Source: Pacificispira sp965223125 | Lineage (GTDB): Bacteria; Pseudomonadota; Alphaproteobacteria; UBA8366; Aestuariispiraceae | Length of the DNA: 64,000 nucleotides | Direction: 5' to 3' | NCBI GenBank assembly: GCA_965223125.1 | Contig: OZ244984.1 | Coordinates: 1,550,001-1,614,000, forward strand | Part shown: positions 1 through 8,705 of the stretch, piece after piece | Layout of the letters: each line of letters begins with the position of its first letter | Position numbering within the stretch: position 1 is the stretch's first letter | Position numbers and translations under genes: made by a program | Notes under the pieces: model-generated | Told to the model about the DNA's origin: nothing | The model's input: the letters and a program-made list of their open reading frames with translations, nothing else | Database searches by the model: none

Positions 1-680
1 TCGAAGCGGATGCCCTCGGCCAGGGTCGTTTCATAGGCGCGGTTCACGGATTCCTTCGCCATCATCACAATCGGGCGCGACAGAGCGGCGATCTTTGCGG
101 CTGTCTTGATCGCCTCGCCGCGCAGATCCTCACCCGCCACGATACGGCTGACGAGACCGGAACGCTCCGCCTCCGCCGCGTCCATCAGGCGTCCAGTCAG
201 GCACATTTCCATCGCCTTCGATTTGCCGACATACCGGGTCAGGCGCTGGGTGCCACCCGCGCCGGGAATGGTGCCGATGGTGATTTCCGGCTGACCGAAT
301 TTCGCGGAATCCGAGGCTATGATGAAATCGCACATCATCGCCATTTCGCAGCCCCCGCCCAGGGCATAGCCCGATACGGCGGCAATAATCGGCTTGCGGC
401 AGACGGTCACGCGCTCCCAGCCCTTGGTGATGAAATCCTGCAGATAGACATCCATGTAGGATTTATCCGCCATTTCCTTGATATCCGCCCCGGCGGCGAA
501 GGCCTTTTCCGACCCGGTCAGAACGACGGCCCCGATATCGTCATCGGCTTCCATGTCATCCAGCGCACGACCCAGTTCCTCGATCAACCCGGCGCAGAGC
601 GCGTTCAGGGCCTTCGGGCGGTTCAGTGTGATGATGCCGACCGCGTCCTTCTTTTCCGTCAGGATATGTTCATAACCCAT
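1..680 (-). CDS. Enoyl-CoA hydratase (crotonase family), 3' end outside window
   Basis: The 226 visible residues begin MGYEHILTEKKDAVGIITLN and match crotonases, which hydrate trans-2-enoyl-CoA in fatty-acid beta-oxidation. The oxyanion-hole and catalytic segments are visible: AGADIKEMA, YALGGGCEMAMMCD and IGTIPGAGGTQRLTR. Family members are about 258 residues, so roughly 30 C-terminal residues are missing beyond the window edge. The ATG at 680 follows AAGGGGAG at good spacing, which fixes the start. The family assignment is firm. The exact substrate, and whether this is the short-chain FadB1/EchA type, cannot be read from the sequence. Confidence 0.93.
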   Translation of the reverse strand, partial: MGYEHILTEKKDAVGIITLNRPKALNALCAGLIEELGRALDDMEADDDIGAVVLTGSEKAFAAGADIKEMADKSYMDVYLQDFITKGWERVTVCRKPIIAAVSGYALGGGCEMAMMCDFIIASDSAKFGQPEITIGTIPGAGGTQRLTRYVGKSKAMEMCLTGRLMDAAEAERSGLVSRIVAGEDLRGEAIKTAAKIAALSRPIVMMAKESVNRAYETTLAEGIRF

Positions 681-729
681 GATCGGGCTCCCCTTGGTTA
701 CAGAATTTTCAATAATACGATGCGGACGG

Positions 730-1119
730 TCACGATTCGTCCGGAGCCAGCCTGAAACGCACGCCAAGCGCGCCATCGGACCCATAGAATTCGATCACCA
801 ACCGCTCCCCCTCACGCCGATACCGAGTCTCATCCAGAATTTCCCAACCCAGTTCCGGTAAAGTCTGCTGATAGAATGCCACGACCTCTGATCGACTGGT
901 CCCGCCAACGGCAACCGCCTCAACGATCCGCCCGGAAGGAGAATCGAAGATCACCGCATCGCTTTCCACCGCAACCAGGGTCGGAGCAAGCGGCAGGTCT
1001 TCCGACCCTTCGATGAAGGTCTGTGCGGTCGCGCTGGAAACCGGCGTACAGCCGACCGCTGAAAGGGTCAGCAGTCCGAAAACGGCCAGCGCCCGGCCTA
1101 TCGTTCCGCATCGTGTCAT
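730..1119 (-). CDS. Small putative lipoprotein of unknown function
   Basis: A 129-residue product starts MTRCGTIGRALAVFGLLTLS and has a lipobox, LSAVGC, near residue 20. It is therefore probably a lipid-anchored envelope protein. The mature part (about 105 residues) contains VVAFYQQTLPELGWEILDET followed by a basic, beta-rich tail. This pattern recalls small proteins in which a short-chain helix packs on a sheet, but I do not recognise the family with certainty. An upstream GTG at 1182 would add 21 residues before the signal peptide. The ATG at 1119 gives a normal lipoprotein signal and is preferred. It ends about 50 bp from the hydratase start and lies downstream of mutM on the same strand. 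Confidence 0.7.
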   Translation of the reverse strand: MTRCGTIGRALAVFGLLTLSAVGCTPVSSATAQTFIEGSEDLPLAPTLVAVESDAVIFDSPSGRIVEAVAVGGTSRSEVVAFYQQTLPELGWEILDETRYRREGERLVIEFYGSDGALGVRFRLAPDES

Positions 1120-1206
1120 GGGGGATTTGCTAACCGGTTTTTGTGCCGCGCACAATGCCGATATGGAACGGCTTGATTTCACGGCAGGATTCCGGACTTT
1201 CCATGG

Positions 1207-2073
1207 TCATCGCTGATGCCGGGGACAGAAGTAGCTTGATCGGCCCGACTGGACGATGCGCTGCACCACCCCGCCGCAGCCGGGTTTCCGGCAGGCTTCG
1301 CCGGTGCGATCATAGGCGTCCCAGGAATGCTGAAAATATCCAAGTTCACCACTTGCCTGGACATAGTCACGCAACGAAGAGCCCCCGGCTTCAATCGCGG
1401 CGGCCAGCACGTCCTTCACCGCCGGGACCAGACGCGCGGCCCGTGCCCCGGCAACGCTGTGGGCAGAGCGTCGGGGACTGATCCCCGCCCGCCAGAGCGC
1501 CTCACAGACATAGATATTGCCCAGCCCCGCGACCAGTCGCTGATCCAGCAGGGCCGCCTTGATCGGCGTGCGCTTGACCATGATTGCCGCAGAGAAACTT
1601 TCCGCCGTGAACCCGTCGGACAGCGGCTCCGGCCCCAGATGGCGCAGATGCGGGCTCATCGCCTCACCGCCCGGCGCGATCAGGTCCATGTACCCGAAGC
1701 GGCGGGCATCATTGTAGATCAACCGCCCGCCATCCTCCATCCTGACCAGCACGTGATCGTGCTTTTCCGCCATCGCCCAACCGGAGTTATGACCCGCTTG
1801 ACCGCTGGATACCTGTGCCCCGGGCGTGATCGTGAATCGCCCGGACATGCCAAGATGAACGAGCCATGTCCACCCCCCGTCCAGCCGGATCAGGATGTAT
1901 TTCGCGCGCCGCTCGACCGCTTCCACACGCCGTCCTTCCAGTCGGGAAACGAAGTCCGCAGGGAAAGGAAAGCGCAGGTCCGCGCGGCGCTGATCCACCT
2001 GCGCCAAACACAATCCGACCATGGCGGGGCGCAATCCGCGACAAACGGTCTCTACCTCAGGCAGTTCGGGCAT
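1207..2073 (-). CDS. mutM: Formamidopyrimidine-DNA glycosylase
   Basis: This bifunctional glycosylase/AP lyase removes 8-oxoguanine and other oxidised purines from DNA. The 288-residue protein begins MPELPEVETVCRGL, which gives the catalytic Pro2 and Glu3 after Met removal. It has the helix-two-turn-helix region (LLDQRLVAGLGNIYVCEALW) and a C-terminal zinc finger. The finger reads C-x4-C followed by C-P-R-H, so the usual last cysteine is a histidine. Length is normal (about 270-290). It is divergent from ubiE with a 50-bp shared spacer, an arrangement typical of alphaproteobacteria. Confidence 0.97.
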   Translation of the reverse strand: MPELPEVETVCRGLRPAMVGLCLAQVDQRRADLRFPFPADFVSRLEGRRVEAVERRAKYILIRLDGGWTWLVHLGMSGRFTITPGAQVSSGQAGHNSGWAMAEKHDHVLVRMEDGGRLIYNDARRFGYMDLIAPGGEAMSPHLRHLGPEPLSDGFTAESFSAAIMVKRTPIKAALLDQRLVAGLGNIYVCEALWRAGISPRRSAHSVAGARAARLVPAVKDVLAAAIEAGGSSLRDYVQASGELGYFQHSWDAYDRTGEACRKPGCGGVVQRIVQSGRSSYFCPRHQR

Positions 2074-2123
2074 CTCTGTTGGGCTTTGACTAAGGGGCTT
2101 ACGGCGCTATTGTCTCGCCCACC

Positions 2124-2873
2124 ATGACAGCAAAATCCAGCGATAACGCAAGCTTCGGCTTCAGGGATGTCCCGCCGGAGGAGAAACCGGGCCTCGTGCG
2201 CGGCGTCTTCTCCTCCGTTGCCGGTCGATATGATCTGATGAACGACCTGATGTCGGGTGGTGTGCATCGGCTGTGGAAGGCCTCGCTGATCGACCAGTTG
2301 CGCCCACGCCCGAACCAGCATCTGCTGGATGTGGCGGGCGGTACCGGCGACATCGCTTTCCGCTTTCTGGCGGCAGGCGGCGGGCGAGTCACCGTCTGTG
2401 ATCTGACCGAGAGCATGGTGCGGGTCGGACGGGATCGCGCGCTGGACAGGGGATTGCTCGCCTCCCTCGACTGGACAGTCGGCGATGCCCAGGCCCTGCC
2501 GGTCGCCGATGGCAGTGTCGATGCCCAGACCATTGCCTTCGGCCTGCGCAACGTAACAGACATCGATTCCGCCCTGCGGGAGGCGCATCGCGTGCTGCGA
2601 CCGGGTGGCAGATTCCTGTGCCTGGAATTCAGTCATGTCGCCCTTCCGCTGCTCGACCGGCTCTACGACACCTATTCCTTCAAGGTGCTGCCCAGCCTTG
2701 GGCGCTGGGTGGCGAAGGACGAGGACAGCTATCGCTATCTTGCCGAGTCGATCCGCCGGTTCCCGGGCCAGGAAGTGCTGTGCGAAAAGATGCGCGCGGC
2801 GGGGCTGGAGCGTGTCAGCTATCGAAACCTCTCTGGCGGGATCGCCGCGATCCATCAGGGCTGGCGAGTTTAG
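2124..2873 (+). CDS. ubiE: Ubiquinone/menaquinone C-methyltransferase
   Basis: UbiE transfers a methyl group from S-adenosylmethionine to the quinone-ring precursor (C5 in ubiquinone synthesis). The 249 residues include the family signature FGFRDVPPEEKPGLVRGVFS and YDLMNDLMSGGVHRLWK, the SAM-binding loop LLDVAGGTGDIAFRF (about 69-83), and AFGLRNVTD in the second half. Length is normal for the family. It is followed after 3 bp by ubiB, so the two ubiquinone genes are almost certainly co-transcribed. The gene starts 50 bp from the divergent mutM. Confidence 0.97.
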   Translation: MTAKSSDNASFGFRDVPPEEKPGLVRGVFSSVAGRYDLMNDLMSGGVHRLWKASLIDQLRPRPNQHLLDVAGGTGDIAFRFLAAGGGRVTVCDLTESMVRVGRDRALDRGLLASLDWTVGDAQALPVADGSVDAQTIAFGLRNVTDIDSALREAHRVLRPGGRFLCLEFSHVALPLLDRLYDTYSFKVLPSLGRWVAKDEDSYRYLAESIRRFPGQEVLCEKMRAAGLERVSYRNLSGGIAAIHQGWRV

Positions 2874-2876
2874 CCT

Positions 2877-4418
2877 ATGCTAACAGGTCTGATCCATCTG
2901 ACACGACTGTTCGGCATTGCGCATACGCTGGCCCGGCAAGATTCGCTGTGGGTGCTGGAGCGGGTGAGCGCGCGGATAGCGCCGCTGCGCTGGTGCGTGT
3001 GGCTGTTGCGCCTGCTGTTCCGGCGGCGGCGCGCCGGACGTCCGGGTGAGCGGCTGGCCGCTGCCTTCGCCGATCTGGGGCCAAGCTATGTAAAGCTGGG
3101 CCAGGCACTTTCCGTCCGCGCCGATCTGGTCGGGGAGGAAGTGGCCCGCGACCTGGAGAAACTGCAGGACGGGCTGGACCCGTTCCCGACCGATGCGGCG
3201 ATCCGCACCATTGAGGAAACGCTGGGCCTTCCGCTCGACCAGACCTTCATGCAATTTGACCGCGATCCGATTGCCGCAGCCTCCATCGCCCAGGTGCATT
3301 TCGCCGTCACCCCGGATGGGCGCGACGTGGCGGTAAAGGTGCTGCGCCCCGGCATCGAAGCGCAGTTGGAGCGGGATATCGGCCTGTTCCGGTTCCTGGC
3401 GAAATGCGCAGAACTGATCCATCCGCCAATCCGCCGCCTGCGTCCTGTCGCCGTGGTGGATACCTTCGAGGAATGGATCCGGGTCGAGCTTGACCTGCGG
3501 CTGGAAGGCGCTGCAGCGGCGGAACTGAAGGAGAACTGTGAAGGTGACGAGGATTTTCATGTCGTCGATGTCGATTGGGAACGCACCGGTCAGCGCGTCC
3601 TGACGACAGAACGGATCCGGGGCATCAACATTGATGATGTGGAGGCCCTGCGCACGGCGGGTCATGATGTCGATGGCATTCTGGCGCGGTCATCGCGCAT
3701 CTTCTTCCTGCAGGTCTTCCGCGACGGCTATTTCCACGCCGACATGCATCCGGGCAATATGTTCATCGATGGCGAAGGGCGGCTTTGCCCGGTGGATTTC
3801 GGGATCATGGGCCGGGTGACGAAGCGCCAGCGGATTTTCATGGCCGATACGCTCGTCGGCTTCCTCAGCCGCGACTATCGCCGTGTGGCGGACGCGCATT
3901 TCGAGATCGGCTACGTCCCGCCAAACCAGTCACGGGAGCTTTTCACACAGGCCTTGCGGGCGATTGGCGAGCCTGTGCTGGACAAATCCCTGAACGAGAT
4001 TTCCGTCGGACGCCTGCTGGAACAGCTTTTCCGCACGACCGAGCGGTTCGACATGCCGACCCAGCCGGACCTGCTGCTGTTGCAGAAGACCATGCTGGTC
4101 GCCGAGGGGGTGGGTCGGAAACTGAACCCCGATCTGAACATGTGGTTGCTGGCACGGCCGCTGATCGAGGAATGGATGATCGTCAATCGAGGCCCGGAGG
4201 CCCGGTTTACCAACAGCCTGCGGGATACGATGGAAACGCTGGAACGTCTGCCCCGTACCCTACGGAAGGCAGAGGAAACCCTCGACCGGCTGGCAAAGAG
4301 CGGCATGAACCCCGATGGCAGCCTGCGGGAGCCGGGCGGCATGAAGGAAACTGCACGCATCTGGGGGCCGGTCGTCGTTATTGCTATACTGGCGGCGATC
4401 ACCGTTCATCTGAACTGA
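2877..4418 (+). CDS. ubiB: ABC1/ADCK-type atypical kinase, ubiquinone biosynthesis
   Basis: UbiB is a membrane-anchored atypical kinase-like ATPase that supports the late steps of coenzyme Q synthesis. The 513-residue protein shows the ADCK KxGQ element (YVKLGQALSVRADLV, about 71-85), the alanine-rich nucleotide loop AAASIAQVHFA, the catalytic region HADMHPGNMF and the DFG-like motif PVDFGIMGR. The C-terminus carries one clear hydrophobic helix (IWGPVVVIAILAAITVHL). It starts 3 bp after ubiE, so translation is probably coupled. The following spacer of about 300 bp suggests that the operon ends here or that coaBC has its own promoter. Confidence 0.96.
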   Translation: MLTGLIHLTRLFGIAHTLARQDSLWVLERVSARIAPLRWCVWLLRLLFRRRRAGRPGERLAAAFADLGPSYVKLGQALSVRADLVGEEVARDLEKLQDGLDPFPTDAAIRTIEETLGLPLDQTFMQFDRDPIAAASIAQVHFAVTPDGRDVAVKVLRPGIEAQLERDIGLFRFLAKCAELIHPPIRRLRPVAVVDTFEEWIRVELDLRLEGAAAAELKENCEGDEDFHVVDVDWERTGQRVLTTERIRGINIDDVEALRTAGHDVDGILARSSRIFFLQVFRDGYFHADMHPGNMFIDGEGRLCPVDFGIMGRVTKRQRIFMADTLVGFLSRDYRRVADAHFEIGYVPPNQSRELFTQALRAIGEPVLDKSLNEISVGRLLEQLFRTTERFDMPTQPDLLLLQKTMLVAEGVGRKLNPDLNMWLLARPLIEEWMIVNRGPEARFTNSLRDTMETLERLPRTLRKAEETLDRLAKSGMNPDGSLREPGGMKETARIWGPVVVIAILAAITVHLN

Positions 4419-4727
4419 AACAATTTTAACTTCATAAAATAAATAATATCAATATCTTATACCTGCCCTCACCAAGGCCCTATATCCCTCCTGTACAGAC
4501 TTGAATGCCATACTAATTGTGGTTAGCGGCAATCTAAGATCCAGATATTGGGGTTTCCCTCCTTTCCTATCTACAAATGCAGTCAGTTTTGCGTTAACTT
4601 TCGCTTAACCATTTCGCTGGCAAACGGACTGATCCAGGATTGACGAACACGTTTCCCATACTTGTCGTCGGCTTTGCTTTAATCTACATAGAGATTCTGT
4701 TTTTTAGTGAACATGGGAAAGCATTCA
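4419..4727. other. AT-rich spacer between ubiB and coaBC
   Basis: About 300 bp without a convincing gene. It is clearly richer in A+T than its neighbours, which fits a promoter region for coaBC-dut. A TTGACG at 4640-4645 has no good -10 element at 16-18 bp spacing. No strong rho-independent terminator follows ubiB. No riboswitch or RNA gene was recognised. Confidence 0.5.
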
Positions 4728-5963
4728 ATGTCGGCACCGCTCCGCATTGTCCTGATCGTTTCAGGCGGAATCGCGGCCTATAAATCGCTGGAACTGATCC
4801 GCCGCCTGAAAGAGCGCGGCATTTCGGTGCGCTGTGTACTGACGAAAGGCGGTGCCGAATTCGTTACGCCCCTGTCGCTGTCAGCACTGAGCGAGGAACC
4901 TGTCTATCAGGACCTGTTCTCACTGACCGACGAAGCCGAAATGGGTCACATCCAACTCTCCCGCCAAGCCGACCTGATTGTCGTCGCACCAGCCAGTGCC
5001 GACATCCTGGCGCGAATGGCTGCCGGGCTTTCGAACGATCTCGCAACGACTGTTCTGCTGGCTACGGACAAGCCCGTCCTGGTCGCGCCCACGATGAATG
5101 TGCGGATGTGGGACCATCCGGCGACGCAGGCCAATCTGGCTTTGCTCCGGTCGCGCGGCGTCAGCGTGGTGGGTCCGACCGAGGGACCGATGGCCTGTGG
5201 CGAGTTCGGCTATGGCCGAATGGCGGAGCCATCCCAGATTCTGGAGTCTATTCTAACCGCCCTGAATATCGGTTCGATACCGAAACGAGGCCCGCTTTCC
5301 GGGCGTTCCGCGCTGGTCACGTCCGGTCCAACCCATGAACCCATCGACCCGGTGCGCTATATCGCCAACCGGTCATCGGGCAAGCAGGGCCATGCCATCG
5401 CGCGCGCGCTCTCCGACCTCGGCGCGGCGGTGACGCTGGTCAGTGGCCCGACGCAACTGCCCGACCCGGCAGGCGTGACAGTGGTTCGGATCGAGAGCGC
5501 GGAAGAAATGCTCGCCGCCTGCCTGTCCGCGATGCCCGTCGATATGGCGGTCTTTGCAGCGGCGGTCGCCGACTGGCGGGTCAAGGGTCAGGCTGAAACG
5601 AAACTGAAGAAGCAGGAGGGTACAGCTCCGCCACCCCTCGAACTGGTCGAGAATCCGGATATCCTGAAGACCGTATCAACCCAATCAAATGGACGCCCTG
5701 CCCTGGTGGTCGGTTTCGCCGCCGAAACGGGATCGGTGATCGAAAAGGCCCATGCCAAGCGCCTGCGCAAGGGCTGCGACTGGATCCTTGCGAATGATGT
5801 CACGCCTGGCACGGGCACATTCGGCGGCGACGAAAATACCGTCCATCTGATCACAGCGGAGGGGGTGGAGAATTGGCCGCGCCTTCCAAAGCAGTCCGTC
5901 GCCGAAAGGCTGGCGCTGAGGATGTCCGGGCATTTCGCATCCGCAACCAAGGCACCTGACTGA
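4728..5963 (+). CDS. coaBC: Bifunctional phosphopantothenoylcysteine decarboxylase / phosphopantothenate-cysteine ligase
   Basis: CoaBC makes 4'-phosphopantetheine from phosphopantothenate and cysteine, two central steps of coenzyme A synthesis. The N-terminal flavoprotein half (about 1-185) has IVSGGIAAYKSLELIRRL, the active-site His in GHIQLSRQADLIVVAP, the PTMNVRMW motif (usually PxMN) and the conserved cysteine in GPMACGEFGYGRM. The C-terminal CoaB half has TSGPTHEPIDPVRYIANRSS and AAAVADWRVK. The ATG at 4728 sits 7 bp after GGAAAG. An in-frame GTG at 4707 would add 7 residues and is less likely. dut follows 27 bp later. Confidence 0.96.
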   Translation: MSAPLRIVLIVSGGIAAYKSLELIRRLKERGISVRCVLTKGGAEFVTPLSLSALSEEPVYQDLFSLTDEAEMGHIQLSRQADLIVVAPASADILARMAAGLSNDLATTVLLATDKPVLVAPTMNVRMWDHPATQANLALLRSRGVSVVGPTEGPMACGEFGYGRMAEPSQILESILTALNIGSIPKRGPLSGRSALVTSGPTHEPIDPVRYIANRSSGKQGHAIARALSDLGAAVTLVSGPTQLPDPAGVTVVRIESAEEMLAACLSAMPVDMAVFAAAVADWRVKGQAETKLKKQEGTAPPPLELVENPDILKTVSTQSNGRPALVVGFAAETGSVIEKAHAKRLRKGCDWILANDVTPGTGTFGGDENTVHLITAEGVENWPRLPKQSVAERLALRMSGHFASATKAPD

Positions 5964-5990
5964 AAGATGAACTGAGGAAAGTCTCACAAT

Positions 5991-6446
5991 ATGCAGCAAT
6001 CCGTCACCGTGTCCGTTCAGCGCCTGCCCCATGCAGCGGATCTGTCCCTGCCCGCCTATGGCAGCGCGGAAGCGGCGGGATGCGATCTGCTGGCGGCTGT
6101 TAGCGAGACGGTCGTTCTGGCCCCCGGCGACAGTGCAATCATTCCGACCGGTCTGAAAATCGCCCTGCCGCCCGGTTATGAGGCACAGGTCCGACCCCGC
6201 TCCGGCCTGGCCGCCAAATTTGGCGTGACCGTACTGAATGCGCCCGGAACGGTGGATAGCGACTATCGCGGTGAGGTTGGGGTGATCCTGATCAATCACG
6301 GACACGCGCCTTTTGCCGTGGAGCGTGGCATGCGGATTGCCCAGATGGTGCTTGCCCCGGTATGGCGACTGGAATGGCGAGAAACCGACGATCTGGAGCA
6401 GACTGCGCGGGGCAGCGGCGGTTTCGGCTCCACCGGAATCCGATAG
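5991..6446 (+). CDS. dut: Deoxyuridine 5'-triphosphate nucleotidohydrolase (dUTPase)
   Basis: This trimeric dUTPase hydrolyses dUTP to dUMP and keeps uracil out of DNA. All five family motifs are present in the 151 residues: AGCDLLAAV, PRSGLAAKFGV, GTVDSDYRGEVGVILINHG, RGMRIAQMV and the C-terminal P-loop-like RGSGGFGSTG. A clear GAGGAAAG precedes the ATG. It lies directly after coaBC, an order widespread in proteobacteria and probably one operon. Confidence 0.97.
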   Translation: MQQSVTVSVQRLPHAADLSLPAYGSAEAAGCDLLAAVSETVVLAPGDSAIIPTGLKIALPPGYEAQVRPRSGLAAKFGVTVLNAPGTVDSDYRGEVGVILINHGHAPFAVERGMRIAQMVLAPVWRLEWRETDDLEQTARGSGGFGSTGIR

Positions 6447-6475
6447 ACAAGAGTGCAATAAGGGATTGGGAAACG

Positions 6476-6928
6476 ATGCGATTGACGAAGAAACTGATGT
6501 TCGCCATCGAGGCGGTGCTGGACATCGCCTACCATGCCTCGGACCTGCCGGTGCAGTCGAAGGAGATCGCCGACCGTCAGGGCATTCCAAGACGCTATCT
6601 GGAACAGGTGCTCCAGCAGCTTGTCCATGCCGAAATCCTGCGCGGCGTGCGCGGTCCACGCGGCGGATATCGTCTGGCGAAAGAACGCCGCCGGATCACC
6701 GTCGCGGATATCGTCGCCGTGGTTCATGAGATGGAAGGCGGGCGCGATCCGCTGACCGATCCGGCCGGCAGCGATCTGGGACATACTGTACTGCGCCCGA
6801 TCTGGCAGGAAATCGAGGATTACGCGATGCAGAACCTCGCAAAGACCACAATAGAAGACCTCTGCATCGCCGCCCAGCGCGCGGGCATTGAAAGCCAGTC
6901 CCAGAATCAGTTCGATTTCATGATCTGA
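6476..6928 (+). CDS. Rrf2 family transcriptional regulator
   Basis: The product of 150 residues begins MRLTKKLMFAIEAVLDIAYH, followed by a winged helix with the Rrf2 signature SKEIADRQGIPRRYLEQVLQ and the wing GVRGPRGGYRLAKE. Unlike IscR or RirA it lacks the three-cysteine Fe-S cluster segment; only one Cys (EDLCIAAQ, near 133) is present. Iron-sulfur sensing is therefore unlikely. The gene lies 29 bp after dut on the same strand. I chose the ATG at 6476 because longer frames run back into dut. Its target is unknown; it could be autoregulatory. Confidence 0.88.
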   Translation: MRLTKKLMFAIEAVLDIAYHASDLPVQSKEIADRQGIPRRYLEQVLQQLVHAEILRGVRGPRGGYRLAKERRRITVADIVAVVHEMEGGRDPLTDPAGSDLGHTVLRPIWQEIEDYAMQNLAKTTIEDLCIAAQRAGIESQSQNQFDFMI

Positions 6929-6976
6929 CGCGGCATCAGTCTACACTGCCCCGAAAAGCAGGAGATCCGTGAGTTT

Positions 6977-7141
6977 CTATCGACCCCAGAGCAAGGTCTG
7001 GATGAAGACCACCGGCACCAGCACCATCGCGACCCAGAAGACCGCCTCTATCCCGAAGAACAGCGTTGCGCCGAAGCCCAGGATGACGAGAACCCCGGCA
7101 ATCGTCAGCAGAACCGGTTTCAATGCTTCCATCTTGGTCAT
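6977..7141 (-). CDS. Small two-helix membrane protein (54 aa)
   Basis: Read on the minus strand, this frame gives MTKMEALKPVLLTIAGVLVI followed by a short polar turn and a second helix (EAVFWVAMVLVPVVFIQTLL), ending LWGR. Two well-formed hydrophobic segments and an AAAGG nine bases before the second Met (7132) support a real short gene. The likely start is therefore either 7141 or 7132. The opposite strand is also open here but gives a Ser/Thr-rich product with no recognisable features. The function is unknown. The short length and double-span topology resemble small membrane modulators. It is convergent with the Rrf2 gene. Confidence 0.6.
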   Translation of the reverse strand: MTKMEALKPVLLTIAGVLVILGFGATLFFGIEAVFWVAMVLVPVVFIQTLLWGR

Positions 7142-7244
7142 CCTTTCATCCGTGATGGGTTGTTCCTAGCCCAATCATATCAGATGCGCCTTGATGTGAG
7201 TCAATGAATGATGACAACACCCTATGCCGCATAGTGCCTGACAT

Positions 7245-7332
7245 TGGGAGGTGCCCGGATCGAGTCCGGGCACGACGCATTCTTTTATGATAGTGAAACT
7301 ATCGCCGTCGGACTTGATCCGGCGGCCTCCCA
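7245..7332. repeat. REPIN-like double palindrome
   Basis: Two inverted palindromic units face each other. TGGGAGG (7245-7251) pairs with CCTCCCA (7326-7332). The first unit holds GCCCGGATCGAGTCCGGGC and the second the related CCGTCGGACTTGATCCGG. The arrangement, two REP-type hairpins in inverse orientation between genes, is that of a REPIN/BIME. It lies between the small membrane gene and the 3' end of the MFS gene, so it could also act as a weak terminator. Confidence 0.7.
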
Positions 7333-7358
7333 GACCCAGGCTCAGACTTCATTCCAGG

Positions 7359-8618
7359 TCACTCCGCTGCCTGAACACTCGGTCTAGAACCGCGCAGGGT
7401 TGTTTCGTTCCCCGGCTGCGGATCACGCGGCACCAGCAGGGCCAGCAGCAGGGAAACAACCGCCATCCCGGCCCCCATCAGGAAGACCACGCTGGCATCG
7501 GTCAGCCACAGGATTCCGAAAGCCGCTGGAATGCCAACCGCCGCGATATGATTGATGGTGAAACTGACCCCGGCGGTGGAGGCGATGTCCTTCGGATCGG
7601 CGATCTTCTGGAAATAGGTCTTTATCGCGATGGCAAAGGCGAAGAACAAGTGGTCGATGATATAGAGCGCACCCGCCATCACATGATCCTCGACGAAGGC
7701 ATAGCTGGTAAAGACGATGATCAGCCCGATATACTCGAAGACTAGTGCGCGGCGCTCCCCCACGCTGCGGATGATCCGGCCGATATAGGGGGCGATGAAG
7801 ATATTCGCGATCAGATTGGCCATGTAGAGCAGCGTGATCGCGGTCACGTCATAGCCGAATTTCTCCACCATCAGGAAGGCGGCGAAGACCATGAAAATCT
7901 GTCGCCGCGCGCCACTCATGAAGGTGAGCGCGTAGTAAAGCCAATACCGCCGACGCAGGAACAGCGTCTTCACCTGCAATTCGGGTGCCCTGAAGAATGG
8001 GTAATAGGCGCGGCAGAAGACGGCAACCGCCAGCGTGAACAGGCCCGCCCCCAGATATAATGGCTCATAGCCCAGGTTGAAGCCGGGGAAGGGGTTCGCG
8101 ACATCGAAGAACCCTTGCACCACCAGCATCAGCCTGGAATCAAAGCACACCATGATGACGACGAAGATCCCCAGCGTCCCGATGGAAGCCGCCTTGAGCT
8201 GGGAGGCGAGATGCAGCGGTGCGCGCTGCTTGTCGACCAATTGCAGCGTCAGCGACTGGTTCATCGTCTCATAATAGTGATACCCCATCGACATCAGAAA
8301 GGTCGTGGCGTAGAGCGCGAATTCAGTTGGGAAATATCCGGTGATCGCGGTCCCGATGCCCAGCAGGGCGAGCGAGAGGAAGGCCAGGTTCTGTTCCCGG
8401 ATGAAGGGCAGCAGCAGCACCGCCGCGAAGGACAGGAAACCCGGAATCTCCCGGATCGACTGAAGGAAACCGATTTCCTTGCCGGTAAATGCTGCGCGCT
8501 CAACCACGAAATTGTTCAGAAGCGTGAACCAGCCGTTCAGGCTGACCGCCATGGCCAGTGCCATCAGGATCAGCATGCCTTCAGGGCCTTGCAGAAGGCG
8601 GGGGACGAAACGCGACAT
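7359..8618 (-). CDS. MFS family transporter
   Basis: The 419-residue product begins MSRFVPRLLQGPEGMLILMA and has about 12 hydrophobic segments, with a central basic stretch (KTLFLRRRYW) between two six-helix halves. It is a major facilitator superfamily inner-membrane transporter of unknown substrate. The ATG at 8618 is preceded by GGAGAG at 7 bp. A longer frame upstream has no transporter-like sequence. The gene is divergent from an AraC-type regulator, with a repeated operator-like sequence between the two starts, so the transporter is probably controlled by that regulator. Confidence 0.88.
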   Translation of the reverse strand: MSRFVPRLLQGPEGMLILMALAMAVSLNGWFTLLNNFVVERAAFTGKEIGFLQSIREIPGFLSFAAVLLLPFIREQNLAFLSLALLGIGTAITGYFPTEFALYATTFLMSMGYHYYETMNQSLTLQLVDKQRAPLHLASQLKAASIGTLGIFVVIMVCFDSRLMLVVQGFFDVANPFPGFNLGYEPLYLGAGLFTLAVAVFCRAYYPFFRAPELQVKTLFLRRRYWLYYALTFMSGARRQIFMVFAAFLMVEKFGYDVTAITLLYMANLIANIFIAPYIGRIIRSVGERRALVFEYIGLIIVFTSYAFVEDHVMAGALYIIDHLFFAFAIAIKTYFQKIADPKDIASTAGVSFTINHIAAVGIPAAFGILWLTDASVVFLMGAGMAVVSLLLALLVPRDPQPGNETTLRGSRPSVQAAE

Positions 8619-8705
8619 CGGGAATCTCTCCAGGGCGGGATGATGCGAGAATTTCGCAGTGACTGAGATATACCCGTCGCTTTGGCGTCTGACTTGCGAT
8701 ATTAT

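Noticed and set aside
4640..4645. TTGACG as -35 of coaBC
   Set aside because: No acceptable -10 lies 16-18 bp downstream.
6476..6928. IscR identity for the Rrf2 gene
   Set aside because: The three cluster cysteines are missing and no isc/suf genes are adjacent.
6969..7169. 66-residue frame on the + strand opposite the two-helix protein
   Set aside because: The Ser/Thr/Lys-rich product lacks any feature, while the opposite strand gives two clean membrane helices with a ribosome site.
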